Shown here: positions 16,013 through 24,662 of the stretch, piece after piece
Position numbering within the stretch: the stretch's first letter is position 1
Layout of the letters: every line of letters begins with the position of its first letter
Source: Arthrobacter sp. NEB 688
GTDB lineage: Bacteria; Actinomycetota; Actinomycetes; Actinomycetales; Dermatophilaceae
Assembly (NCBI RefSeq): GCF_013201035.1
Contig: NZ_CP053707.1
Location: 1,364,001-1,428,000 of the forward strand
DNA: 64,000 nt
Reading direction: 5' to 3'
Program-made: the position numbers and the translations under genes
Notes under the pieces: model-generated
The model's input: only the letters and a program-made list of their open reading frames with translations
What the model was told of the DNA's origin: nothing
The model's database searches: none

Positions 16013-16615
16013 GTGACCCCCCGTGCGCCCGCCATGAGCCCCGAGGAGCGCCGGACGGCGCTCGTCGAGGTGACGATCCCGCTCCTGCGCGAGCACGGCG
16101 CCGCCCTGACGACCAAGCAGGTCGCCGAGGCCGCCGGCATCGCCGAGGGCACGGTCTTCCGCGCCTTCGGCACCAAGGAGGAGCTCGTCGGGGCCTGCGC
16201 CGCAGCGGTCTTCGACACCACGGCGGCGGTGGCCCGGCTACGCGGCATCGACCGCGACCTCTCGCTCGACGAGCGCCTGGCCGCGGGCGTCGCCGTGATG
16301 CACGCCCACCTCGAGCAGGCCATCGGCCTCATGGCGACCCTCCACCACGCCGGCGTGCCGCCGCACCGCCCCGCGGCCGGCCCGCCGCAGCGCCGCTCGA
16401 TGAGCGACCCGGCCGTCGACGCCGCCTTCGTCGACCTCATCGGCGAGGACGCCCACGAGCTGCGGTTCGACGCCCCGACGGTCGTCAACATCCTCGCCCA
16501 CCTGACGCTCTCGAGCGCCCACCCGATGTTCCCCGTCCGGTCGATGACGCCGGCCGAGATCGTCTCCGTCGTCCTCGACGGCACCCGCCACCACACCGAC
16601 CGAGAGGCCCGCTGA
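16013..16615 (+). CDS. TetR-family transcriptional repressor of the adjacent ABC exporter
   Basis: A 200-residue regulator. The helix-turn-helix is near the N terminus (TTKQVAEAAGIAEGTVFRAF), and the C-terminal ligand-binding domain is helical and variable. I choose GTG at 16013, eight bases after the -10; an earlier in-frame GTG at 15986 lies inside the operator and is unlikely. No ribosome-binding site is visible, so translation may be leaderless. The stop overlaps the ATG of the first ABC gene (TGATG). It probably controls both exporter subunits and senses a substrate. Confidence 0.9.
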   Translation: MTPRAPAMSPEERRTALVEVTIPLLREHGAALTTKQVAEAAGIAEGTVFRAFGTKEELVGACAAAVFDTTAAVARLRGIDRDLSLDERLAAGVAVMHAHLEQAIGLMATLHHAGVPPHRPAAGPPQRRSMSDPAVDAAFVDLIGEDAHELRFDAPTVVNILAHLTLSSAHPMFPVRSMTPAEIVSVVLDGTRHHTDREAR

Positions 16616-18348
16616 TGCTCGTCCGCCTCGTCCGCACCCACCTGCGGCCCTACGCCGGCCCGCTGGCGGTCCTCCTCGTGCTCCAGCTCGCCGGCACGCT
16701 GGCCTCCCTCTACCTGCCGAGCCTCAACGGGCGCATCATCGACGAGGGGGTCGCGGTGGGGGACACCGGCTTCATCCTCCACGCGGGCCTGCTCATGCTC
16801 GGCGTCTCGCTGCTCCAGGTCGTCGCGACGATCGCGGCCACCCGCATCGCCGCCCTGACCGCCGCGTCGATGGGCCGTGACGTCCGGGGCGCGGTGTTCA
16901 GCCGGGTCGGGTCGTTCTCGGCGCGCGAGGTCTCGCAGCTCGGCGCGCCGACCCTCATCAGCCGCTCGACCAACGACGTCACCCAGGTGCAGCAGGTCGT
17001 CTACATGGGGCTGGCGATCATGGTCTCCGCGCCGATCATGATGGTCGGCGGCGTCATCATGGCGCTGCGCGAGGACATCGGCCTCTCGTGGCTCGTGGCC
17101 GTCGCGGTCCCGCTGCTCGGGGCGTCGGTCGGCCTCGTGATCAGCCGGATGATCCCCCACTTCCGCGCGATGCAGAAGGCCGTCGACTCGGTGAACCGCA
17201 TCCTGCGCGAGCAGATCACCGGCATCCGCGTCGTGCGCGCCTTCGTCCGCGAGGACGTCGAGCGGCAGCGCTTCGCCGACGCCAACGACACCTACACGGG
17301 CACGGCGCTCGCGGTCGGCCGGCTCATGGCGCTCGCGTTCCCCATCGTCATGGTCATCTTCAACGCCTCGACCGTGGCCGTCCTGTGGTTCGGCGCGATG
17401 CGCATCGACTCCGGCGCCATGCAGATCGGCGCCCTGACGGCCTTCATGTCCTACCTGATCCAGATCCTCATGTCGGTGATGATGGCGACCTTCATGTCGA
17501 TGATGATCCCGCGCGCCACCGTCTCGGCCGGTCGCATCATGGAGGTCCTCGACACCCGCTCGTCGGTGCACCCGCCCGAGCACCCGGTGGCCCTCCCGGC
17601 CGGCCCCGTGGCCGTCGAGCTGCGGGCCGCGACCTTCGCCTACCCGGGGGCCGACGCCCCCGTGCTGCGCGAGGTGAGCTTCACGGCGCGCCCCGGCACG
17701 ACGACCGCGGTCATCGGCTCGACGGGCTCGGGCAAGACGACGCTCGTCGGCCTCGTCCCGCGCCTGCACGACGCGACGGGGGGCGCCGTGCTCGTCGGCG
17801 GCGTCGACGTGCGCGAGGCCGCCCTCGAGGACCTGTGGTCGCGGATCGGCCTCGTGCCCCAGCGGCCCTACCTCTTCAGCGGGACGGTCGCGAGCAACCT
17901 GCGCCACGGCGACCCGGACGCCACCGACGAGCAGCTCTGGGAGGCGCTGCGCATCGCCCAGGCCGAGGACTTCGTCCGGGCGATGCCCGAGGGCCTCGAC
18001 GCCCCGATCGCCCAGGGCGGCACCAACGTCAGCGGCGGCCAGCGCCAGCGGCTGGCCATCGCCCGGGCGCTCGTGCGCCGCCCGCACGTCTACCTCTTCG
18101 ACGACGCGTTCTCCGCGCTCGACGTCGCGACCGACGCCCGGCTGCGCGCCGCGCTGCGGCCGGTGACGCGCGAGGCGACGGTGGTCGTCGTCGCGCAGCG
18201 CGTCTCGAGCATCCGCCACGCCGACCAGGTCGTCGTCCTCGAGGACGGCGCCGTGGTCGGGGTCGGCACCCACGACGAGCTCGTCGCGTCGTGCCCCACG
18301 TACGTCGAGATCGTCGAGAGCCAGCAGGCGATGGAGGAGGTCGCATGA
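16615..18348 (+). CDS. ABC exporter subunit with degenerate ATPase site (heterodimer half 1)
   Basis: A 577-residue membrane-fused ABC half-transporter with six membrane helices (about residues 15-310) and a C-terminal nucleotide-binding domain. Walker A is GSTGSGKTTL and the signature is VSGGQRQRLAIARAL. Walker B reads YLFDDAFSALD, with Asp where the catalytic Glu should be, and the switch His is Gln (VVVVAQRVSSI). These losses are typical of the subunit that forms the non-catalytic site in heterodimeric exporters. The next gene overlaps as ATGA and supplies the canonical Walker B. Likely a drug or lipid exporter controlled by the TetR protein. Confidence 0.93.
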   Translation: MLVRLVRTHLRPYAGPLAVLLVLQLAGTLASLYLPSLNGRIIDEGVAVGDTGFILHAGLLMLGVSLLQVVATIAATRIAALTAASMGRDVRGAVFSRVGSFSAREVSQLGAPTLISRSTNDVTQVQQVVYMGLAIMVSAPIMMVGGVIMALREDIGLSWLVAVAVPLLGASVGLVISRMIPHFRAMQKAVDSVNRILREQITGIRVVRAFVREDVERQRFADANDTYTGTALAVGRLMALAFPIVMVIFNASTVAVLWFGAMRIDSGAMQIGALTAFMSYLIQILMSVMMATFMSMMIPRATVSAGRIMEVLDTRSSVHPPEHPVALPAGPVAVELRAATFAYPGADAPVLREVSFTARPGTTTAVIGSTGSGKTTLVGLVPRLHDATGGAVLVGGVDVREAALEDLWSRIGLVPQRPYLFSGTVASNLRHGDPDATDEQLWEALRIAQAEDFVRAMPEGLDAPIAQGGTNVSGGQRQRLAIARALVRRPHVYLFDDAFSALDVATDARLRAALRPVTREATVVVVAQRVSSIRHADQVVVLEDGAVVGVGTHDELVASCPTYVEIVESQQAMEEVA

Positions 18349-20351
18349 GCGAGCTGAAGAACGAGGAGGAGAAGGCCGCCGAGGCCCGGCGCGGACCCGC
18401 GGGCTCGCGCCGCGGCGGCCCGCCGCACGCCCAGATCGGCATGCCGACCGAGAAGTCGCAGAACTTCGGCCCGTCCGCGAAGCGCGTGGTCGGGCTGCTG
18501 CGCCCGGAGCGCCCCGTCGTGCTCGGCGCGCTCGGCCTGGCCCTCGGCTCGGTCGTGCTCAACGCCGTCGGCCCGAAGATCCTCGGGCGGGCGACCGACC
18601 TGATCTTCGCCGGCGTCTTCAGCCGGCAGATCCCCGCCGGGGTCACGCAGGAGCAGTTCGTCGAGACGCTGCGGCAGCGCGGCCAGGGCACGGTCGCCGA
18701 CGTCCTCGCGGCGATGGACCACGTCGTGCCCGGGCAGGGCATCGACTTCGGCGCGGTCGGGCAGGTGCTCCTGCTCGTCCTCGGCATCTACGTCGTCGCC
18801 GCCGGGCTCCAGCTCGTCCAGGGACGGCTGCTCGTCAGCGCCGTCAACCGCACGGTGTACCGCCTGCGCCGGGACGTCGAGGACAAGCTCAACCGGCTGC
18901 CGCTGCCGTACTTCGACGCCCAGCCGCGCGGCGAGCTGCTCAGCCGGGTCACCAACGACATCGACAACGTCGCCCAGAGCCTCCAGCAGACCCTCAGCCA
19001 GCTCGTCACCTCGCTGCTCACGGTCGTCGCGATGATCGCGATGATGCTCTACATCTCGCCGCTGCTCGCGGTCATCGCCCTCGTGACGATCCCGGTGACG
19101 ATGGTCGTCACGGCCGTCATCGGCAAGCGCTCGCAGGGGCACTTCGTCCAGCAGTGGAAGAGCACCGGCGAGCTCAACGGCGTCGTCGAGGAGACCTTCA
19201 CCGGGCACGAGCTCGTCAAGGTCTTCGGTCGCCAGGCCGAGGCCGACCGCGAGTTCGCCGTCTCCAACGACGCGCTGCACCACGCGAGCTTCCGGGCGCA
19301 GTTCATCAGCGGCGTCATCATGCCGACGCTCATGTTCATCGGGAACCTCAACTACGTCGCCATCGCGGTCGTCGGCGGCCTGCGGGTCGCGAGCGGCTCG
19401 ATGAGCCTCGGTGACGTGCAGGCGTTCATCCAGTACTCGCGCCAGTTCACCCAGCCGCTGACCCAGGTGGCGTCGATGGCCAACCTCATGCAGAGCGGGG
19501 TCGCCTCCGCGGAGCGGGTGTTCGAGGTCCTCGACGCCCCCGAGCAGGAGCCCGACTCCGGTTCGCCCGCACGCCTGGACGCCGCGCACGGCCGGGTCGC
19601 CTTCGAGGACGTCTCGTTCTCCTACTCGCCGGACGAGCCGCTCATCGAGCACCTCGACCTGCTCGTCGAGCCCGGCCAGACCGTCGCCATCGTGGGGCCC
19701 ACGGGCGCCGGCAAGACGACGCTCGTCAACCTCGTCATGCGCTTCTACGAGCTCGACGGCGGTCGGATCACGCTCGACGGCAAGGACATCCGCGAGCTGA
19801 CGCGGCACGACCTGCGCTCGCGCACCGGGATGGTCCTTCAGGACACCTGGCTCTTCGCCGGCACCATCCGCGACAACATCGCGTACGGCCGCCCCGGCGC
19901 GACCGAGGACGAGATCCTCGAGGCCGCCCGCGCGACCTACGTCGACCGGTTCGTGCACTCGCTGCCCGACGGCTACGACACCGAGCTCAACGCGGAGGCC
20001 GACAACATCAGCGCCGGTGAGCGCCAGCTCATCACGATCGCCCGCGCGTTCCTCGCCGACCCGTCGCTGCTCATCCTCGACGAGGCGACGAGCTCGGTCG
20101 ACACCCGCACCGAGCTCCTCGTCCAGCAGGCGATGGCCGCCCTGCGCAGCGACCGGACGAGCTTCGTCATCGCCCACCGGCTCTCGACCATCCGCGACGC
20201 CGACCTCATCCTCGTCATGGAGGCCGGCCGGATCGTCGAGCGCGGCTCGCACGCCGAGCTGCTCGCCGCCGACGGGGCGTTCGCCCGGCTGCACGCCGCC
20301 CAGTTCGAGGGTGCGCTCACCGACCTCGAGGGGGCGCCGGTCAGCCCCTGA
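18345..20351 (+). CDS. ABC exporter subunit with catalytic ATPase site (heterodimer half 2)
   Basis: A 668-residue half-transporter with a 40-residue charged N-terminal extension, six membrane helices (one extended loop after the first), and a C-terminal ATPase domain. Walker A is GPTGAGKTTL, Walker B LLILDEATSSVD and the switch segment FVIAHRLSTI are canonical, but the signature is NISAGERQL instead of SGGQ. It therefore complements the first subunit: canonical Walker B and His here, canonical signature there. The coding end overlaps the convergent acyltransferase gene by 11 bases. Confidence 0.93.
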   Translation: MSELKNEEEKAAEARRGPAGSRRGGPPHAQIGMPTEKSQNFGPSAKRVVGLLRPERPVVLGALGLALGSVVLNAVGPKILGRATDLIFAGVFSRQIPAGVTQEQFVETLRQRGQGTVADVLAAMDHVVPGQGIDFGAVGQVLLLVLGIYVVAAGLQLVQGRLLVSAVNRTVYRLRRDVEDKLNRLPLPYFDAQPRGELLSRVTNDIDNVAQSLQQTLSQLVTSLLTVVAMIAMMLYISPLLAVIALVTIPVTMVVTAVIGKRSQGHFVQQWKSTGELNGVVEETFTGHELVKVFGRQAEADREFAVSNDALHHASFRAQFISGVIMPTLMFIGNLNYVAIAVVGGLRVASGSMSLGDVQAFIQYSRQFTQPLTQVASMANLMQSGVASAERVFEVLDAPEQEPDSGSPARLDAAHGRVAFEDVSFSYSPDEPLIEHLDLLVEPGQTVAIVGPTGAGKTTLVNLVMRFYELDGGRITLDGKDIRELTRHDLRSRTGMVLQDTWLFAGTIRDNIAYGRPGATEDEILEAARATYVDRFVHSLPDGYDTELNAEADNISAGERQLITIARAFLADPSLLILDEATSSVDTRTELLVQQAMAALRSDRTSFVIAHRLSTIRDADLILVMEAGRIVERGSHAELLAADGAFARLHAAQFEGALTDLEGAPVSP

Positions 20352-22512
20352 GCACCGGCGACACCTCGGCGAGCTCGTCGGCCAGCAGGCGGCGGGTGGC
20401 CTTCGACCACGTCGCGCTCATGTGGCTGTTGTCGCTGTAGACGACCGTCGTGCCGACGACGGCCGGGCAGGTGCGCTTCGTGCAGAACCACGAGGTGGGG
20501 TCGACGGTGCTCGCGCCGGCCTGCCGCGCGGCGCGCAGCGTGGCCGCCCGGCGGGTCGGGTCGCTGAGGGCCTCGGCCCGTGGGACGGCGCACGAGCGGG
20601 CGTCGTCGAGGTGGGCGGCGAGGCACTCGGGGACGTCGCGCCGGGGGTAGGGCGTGTCGGCGAGGACGGTGACGCCGAGCCCCTGCGCGCGCAGGCCCTC
20701 CACCGTGCGCCCGACGCCGTCGGCCCAGCGGCCGGTGAAGGCGGGGTCCTGCCGCTCCGAGCCGGTGAAGGCGCTGAGCAGCACCTGGTCCGGCTTCTCC
20801 GCGGTGATCCGCGCGAGCACCTCGTCGCGCCAGGCGTAGCACTCGCGGTAGTCGCGCTTGAGCAGGGTGTTGACGAGCCGGACGTCGTACAGCGGGCAGC
20901 CCGACTTGGTCATCGACACGACGCGCCAGTGGCGCTGGACCGCGACCGCCTCCAGCGCGGGCAGCCACTGGTAGGCGTGGGAGTCGCCGGCGAGGACGAC
21001 GGTGGTGTCGCCGCGGGGATCGCCGAACACGCAGGTGCCGGCGGGGTCGCGGGCGATGCTCGTGTCGAGCAGGTCGACCATGCACGAGACGCCGTCGCCC
21101 GTCGTCGGCGACGGGGTGTCGTCCGGCACGTCGGCGAGGGCGGGCGAGAGGTTGGCGGGCAGCGCGCGCAGCGTCGTCGCGGCGTCGACCGCCGCGACGA
21201 CCTGCGCGGGGTCCACGCTCGCGGCCTCGGCGCCGGAGCCCTTCGGGTCCGGGATGAGCACCGCCGCGGCGAGGCTCACCGACGCGGTGGCGCCGGCCAC
21301 CCCGAGGCCCGCGACGACGGCCCGCCACGGCAGCCGGGCCAGCGCGCGCATCCGCCGCACGGGGTCCTCGAGGCCGTGGTAGGAGATCGTCGAGAGCCAG
21401 AGGGCGAGGGTGAGGGTGAGGGTGGTCTGCAGGGGGGTGGGGGTGGTGTCGAGGTAGGTGGGGGCGAGGGTGAGCAGGGGCCAGTGCCAGAGGTAGAGGC
21501 CGTAGGAGATGCGACCGAGTCCTTGGGGCAGGGGGGTGTCCAGGAGGTGGGTCTCGAGGGGGGTGGGGCGGTGCAGGCCGGCGGTGAGGGTGGCGGCGGT
21601 GCCCAGGACGGGCAGGAGGGCGGCGGTGCCGGGGAAGGGGGTGGTGTCGGTGTAGAGGATGGCGCTGGTGGTGATGGCGGTCAGGCCGGTGACGGCCAGG
21701 AGGGTGGTGGTGGGGGTGTGGGCCAGGAGGCGGGTGCGGGCCAGGGTGGGGGCGGCGATGGCCAGGAGGCCGCCGATGCCGAGCTCCCAGGCGCGGGCGG
21801 GGGTGGCGAAGTAGGCCAGGGAGCGGGCGATGTCGGTGGTGTGGATGGCGTAGGCGAGGGAGGCGGCGGTGGCCAGGGTGATGGTGGTCAGGAGCAGGGT
21901 GGTGCTGGGGGTGGGGCGGGTGCCGTGGGGGGTGTGGCGGCGGCGCAGCCACAGGAGGGAGGCGGCGGTGATCAGCAGGGGCCAGACGAGGTAGAACTGC
22001 TCCTCGATGGCCAGGGACCAGTAGTGCTGCAGGGGTGAGGGGTCCTGGTTGGCCTGGTAGTCCACGCCGCTGTTGGCGAGGTGGATGTTCATCGCGAAGA
22101 GGGTGGACCAGAGGGCGTCGGTGGCGGTGCGGCGGGCTTGGAGGGGGGAGGCGATGAGCCAGGTGGCGGCGAGGGTGGCCAGGGTGACGAGGGTGGCCAG
22201 GGGTAGCAGGCGGCGGATGCGGCGGGCGTAGAAGTCGGTGAGGCGGATGCGGCCGTGGGTGGTGAGCTCGGTGTGCAGGTGGCGGGTGATGAGGTAGCCG
22301 GAGATGACGAAGAAGACGTCGACGCCGACGTAGCCGCCCTGGAGGAAGGGCACGCCTGCGTGGTAGAGCACGACGAGGACGACGGCCAGGGCGCGCAGGG
22401 CCTCGATGTCGGGGCGGTAGCCGCGCAGCCACCCCCGCCCCAGGTCCGGACCGGGAGAGGTGGCCGGCCGGAGGTGGCGCTGCCGGCGGGGCGGCGGGGC
22501 GATGGTCGTCAC
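20341..22512 (-). CDS. Membrane acyltransferase (OafA/YrhL type) with C-terminal SGNH domain, copy A
   Basis: A 723-residue protein. Residues about 35-385 form an acyltransferase-3 domain with ten or so membrane helices and motifs RALAVVLVVLYHAG and GYVGVDVFFVISGYLI. The C-terminal part is an SGNH hydrolase-like domain with VVLAGDSHAYQWLP (about residue 507) and a closing DNSHMSA. Such proteins move acyl groups across the membrane and O-acylate surface glycans. GTG at 22512 overlaps the stop of copy B as GTGA. Its acyltransferase-coding DNA (21391-22454) is almost identical to that of copy B, while the SGNH part is diverged. Confidence 0.93.
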   Translation of the reverse strand: MTTIAPPPRRQRHLRPATSPGPDLGRGWLRGYRPDIEALRALAVVLVVLYHAGVPFLQGGYVGVDVFFVISGYLITRHLHTELTTHGRIRLTDFYARRIRRLLPLATLVTLATLAATWLIASPLQARRTATDALWSTLFAMNIHLANSGVDYQANQDPSPLQHYWSLAIEEQFYLVWPLLITAASLLWLRRRHTPHGTRPTPSTTLLLTTITLATAASLAYAIHTTDIARSLAYFATPARAWELGIGGLLAIAAPTLARTRLLAHTPTTTLLAVTGLTAITTSAILYTDTTPFPGTAALLPVLGTAATLTAGLHRPTPLETHLLDTPLPQGLGRISYGLYLWHWPLLTLAPTYLDTTPTPLQTTLTLTLALWLSTISYHGLEDPVRRMRALARLPWRAVVAGLGVAGATASVSLAAAVLIPDPKGSGAEAASVDPAQVVAAVDAATTLRALPANLSPALADVPDDTPSPTTGDGVSCMVDLLDTSIARDPAGTCVFGDPRGDTTVVLAGDSHAYQWLPALEAVAVQRHWRVVSMTKSGCPLYDVRLVNTLLKRDYRECYAWRDEVLARITAEKPDQVLLSAFTGSERQDPAFTGRWADGVGRTVEGLRAQGLGVTVLADTPYPRRDVPECLAAHLDDARSCAVPRAEALSDPTRRAATLRAARQAGASTVDPTSWFCTKRTCPAVVGTTVVYSDNSHMSATWSKATRRLLADELAEVSPVLRG
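21391..22454. repeat. 1,064-base duplicated block, copy A
   Basis: This block matches 23559-24622 at a constant offset of 2,168 bases with no gap. Reading the two side by side I find one mismatch (A at 21514, G at 23682), which is silent. The match begins and ends inside the two acyltransferase genes and covers the transmembrane acyltransferase domain only. Confidence 0.95.
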
Positions 22513-24662
22513 GAGGTCCTCCCGGGACCGAAGGGGGCGGGCAGGGCCGCGGCCAGCTGCGGGGCCAGGGCGCGGGCGTAGGTGGCGGTGAGGTGGCTGT
22601 TGTCTCGGTAGACGAGGGTGTCGCCGACGACGACGGCGCACCGGGTGGGGGTGCAGAACCAGGGGACGGGGTCGACGACGACCGCCCCGGCGGCCGCGGC
22701 GCGCTCCCGGGTCGAGGCCCGGCGCACCGGGTCGCTCAGCGCCTCCTCGACGGGGACCGTGCACGCGGTGGCGCGGTCGAGGTGGGCGGCGAGGCACTCC
22801 GGGACGTCCCGTCCGGGGTAGGGCGTGTCCTCGAGCACGACGACCTCGCGACCCCGGGCCCGCAGCCCGGTGACGGTGGTGTCGACGCCGTCGGCCCACG
22901 CGGCGGCGAAGTCGTCCCCGCGCGAGGAGAACACCGCGCCGGTGGTGACGACGAGGTCGGCGTCCTCGGCGGTGATGCGCGCGAGGACGCGCTCGCGCCA
23001 CGTGTAGCACTCGCGGTAGTCGCGGCGCAGCGTCTGGTTCTCCAGCGCCACGTCGTACAGGGGGCAGCCGGACTTGGTCATCGACACGACGCGCCAGTGC
23101 TGCTGACGGGCGAGCAGGTCGAGGGTCGGCAGCCACTGGTAGGCGTGGGAGTCGCCGGCCAGGACGACGGTGGTGTCGGCGCGGGGGTCCCCGAAGACGC
23201 ACGGGCTGCCGTCGTCGCTCAGCGTCGTCGGCAGGAGGTTGGTGTGGCAGTGCGCGGCGGCGGGCAGGCCCCGGGTGGGGTCGTCGTCCGCGGCGGTGTC
23301 GAGGGCGGGCGTGAGGTTCGAGGGCACCTCGACGACCTGGGCGCCGGACGCCACCGAGTCGAGCGCGGTCAGGCCGTCGGTGAGGGAGGCCGCCGCGCGC
23401 CCGGTGCCACGGGCGTCGGGCACCAGGGCGGTGGACCCGACGACGCCGACCGACGTCACCGCCAGGGCGGCGAGCCCGGCCGCCACCGTGCGACGGGCCG
23501 GGAGCCGGAGCCGGGCGACCTCGCGGACCGGTGACTCGACGACGGCGTACGACACGACCGAGAGCCAGAGGGCGAGGGTGAGGGTGAGGGTGGTCTGCAG
23601 GGGGGTGGGGGTGGTGTCGAGGTAGGTGGGGGCGAGGGTGAGCAGGGGCCAGTGCCAGAGGTAGAGGCCGTAGGAGATGCGGCCGAGTCCTTGGGGCAGG
23701 GGGGTGTCCAGGAGGTGGGTCTCGAGGGGGGTGGGGCGGTGCAGGCCGGCGGTGAGGGTGGCGGCGGTGCCCAGGACGGGCAGGAGGGCGGCGGTGCCGG
23801 GGAAGGGGGTGGTGTCGGTGTAGAGGATGGCGCTGGTGGTGATGGCGGTCAGGCCGGTGACGGCCAGGAGGGTGGTGGTGGGGGTGTGGGCCAGGAGGCG
23901 GGTGCGGGCCAGGGTGGGGGCGGCGATGGCCAGGAGGCCGCCGATGCCGAGCTCCCAGGCGCGGGCGGGGGTGGCGAAGTAGGCCAGGGAGCGGGCGATG
24001 TCGGTGGTGTGGATGGCGTAGGCGAGGGAGGCGGCGGTGGCCAGGGTGATGGTGGTCAGGAGCAGGGTGGTGCTGGGGGTGGGGCGGGTGCCGTGGGGGG
24101 TGTGGCGGCGGCGCAGCCACAGGAGGGAGGCGGCGGTGATCAGCAGGGGCCAGACGAGGTAGAACTGCTCCTCGATGGCCAGGGACCAGTAGTGCTGCAG
24201 GGGTGAGGGGTCCTGGTTGGCCTGGTAGTCCACGCCGCTGTTGGCGAGGTGGATGTTCATCGCGAAGAGGGTGGACCAGAGGGCGTCGGTGGCGGTGCGG
24301 CGGGCTTGGAGGGGGGAGGCGATGAGCCAGGTGGCGGCGAGGGTGGCCAGGGTGACGAGGGTGGCCAGGGGTAGCAGGCGGCGGATGCGGCGGGCGTAGA
24401 AGTCGGTGAGGCGGATGCGGCCGTGGGTGGTGAGCTCGGTGTGCAGGTGGCGGGTGATGAGGTAGCCGGAGATGACGAAGAAGACGTCGACGCCGACGTA
24501 GCCGCCCTGGAGGAAGGGCACGCCTGCGTGGTAGAGCACGACGAGGACGACGGCCAGGGCGCGCAGGGCCTCGATGTCGGGGCGGTAGCCGCGCAGCCAC
24601 CCCCGCCCCAGGTCCGGACCGGTCGCCGTGCGGGCGGGGCCGACGAGGTCGATGACGCTCAT
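22509..24662 (-). CDS. Membrane acyltransferase (OafA/YrhL type) with C-terminal SGNH domain, copy B
   Basis: A 717-residue paralogue of the next gene, with the same architecture: acyltransferase-3 domain (about residues 15-365) then a linker and SGNH domain with VVLAGDSHAYQWLP (about residue 500) and DNSHLTA near the end. The N-terminal 15 residues and the whole SGNH region differ from copy A. ATG at 24662 overlaps the stop of the glycosyltransferase gene as ATGA, so glycosyltransferase, copy B and copy A form one operon. Two enzymes with the same membrane domain but different SGNH domains may acylate different positions of one glycan. Confidence 0.93.
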   Translation of the reverse strand: MSVIDLVGPARTATGPDLGRGWLRGYRPDIEALRALAVVLVVLYHAGVPFLQGGYVGVDVFFVISGYLITRHLHTELTTHGRIRLTDFYARRIRRLLPLATLVTLATLAATWLIASPLQARRTATDALWSTLFAMNIHLANSGVDYQANQDPSPLQHYWSLAIEEQFYLVWPLLITAASLLWLRRRHTPHGTRPTPSTTLLLTTITLATAASLAYAIHTTDIARSLAYFATPARAWELGIGGLLAIAAPTLARTRLLAHTPTTTLLAVTGLTAITTSAILYTDTTPFPGTAALLPVLGTAATLTAGLHRPTPLETHLLDTPLPQGLGRISYGLYLWHWPLLTLAPTYLDTTPTPLQTTLTLTLALWLSVVSYAVVESPVREVARLRLPARRTVAAGLAALAVTSVGVVGSTALVPDARGTGRAAASLTDGLTALDSVASGAQVVEVPSNLTPALDTAADDDPTRGLPAAAHCHTNLLPTTLSDDGSPCVFGDPRADTTVVLAGDSHAYQWLPTLDLLARQQHWRVVSMTKSGCPLYDVALENQTLRRDYRECYTWRERVLARITAEDADLVVTTGAVFSSRGDDFAAAWADGVDTTVTGLRARGREVVVLEDTPYPGRDVPECLAAHLDRATACTVPVEEALSDPVRRASTRERAAAAGAVVVDPVPWFCTPTRCAVVVGDTLVYRDNSHLTATYARALAPQLAAALPAPFGPGRTS
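23559..24622. repeat. 1,064-base duplicated block, copy B
   Basis: Partner of 21391-22454. Codons in the part I checked end almost only in C (Thr ACC, Pro CCC, Ala GCC), giving a G-rich plus strand unlike the neighbouring SGNH coding regions, where GCG, CCG and ACG also occur freely. Confidence 0.95.

Noticed and set aside
20341-24662. Insertion sequence or composite transposon explaining the duplicated block
   Set aside because: No transposase, terminal inverted repeats or target-site duplications are visible, and the block boundaries lie inside the coding frames.
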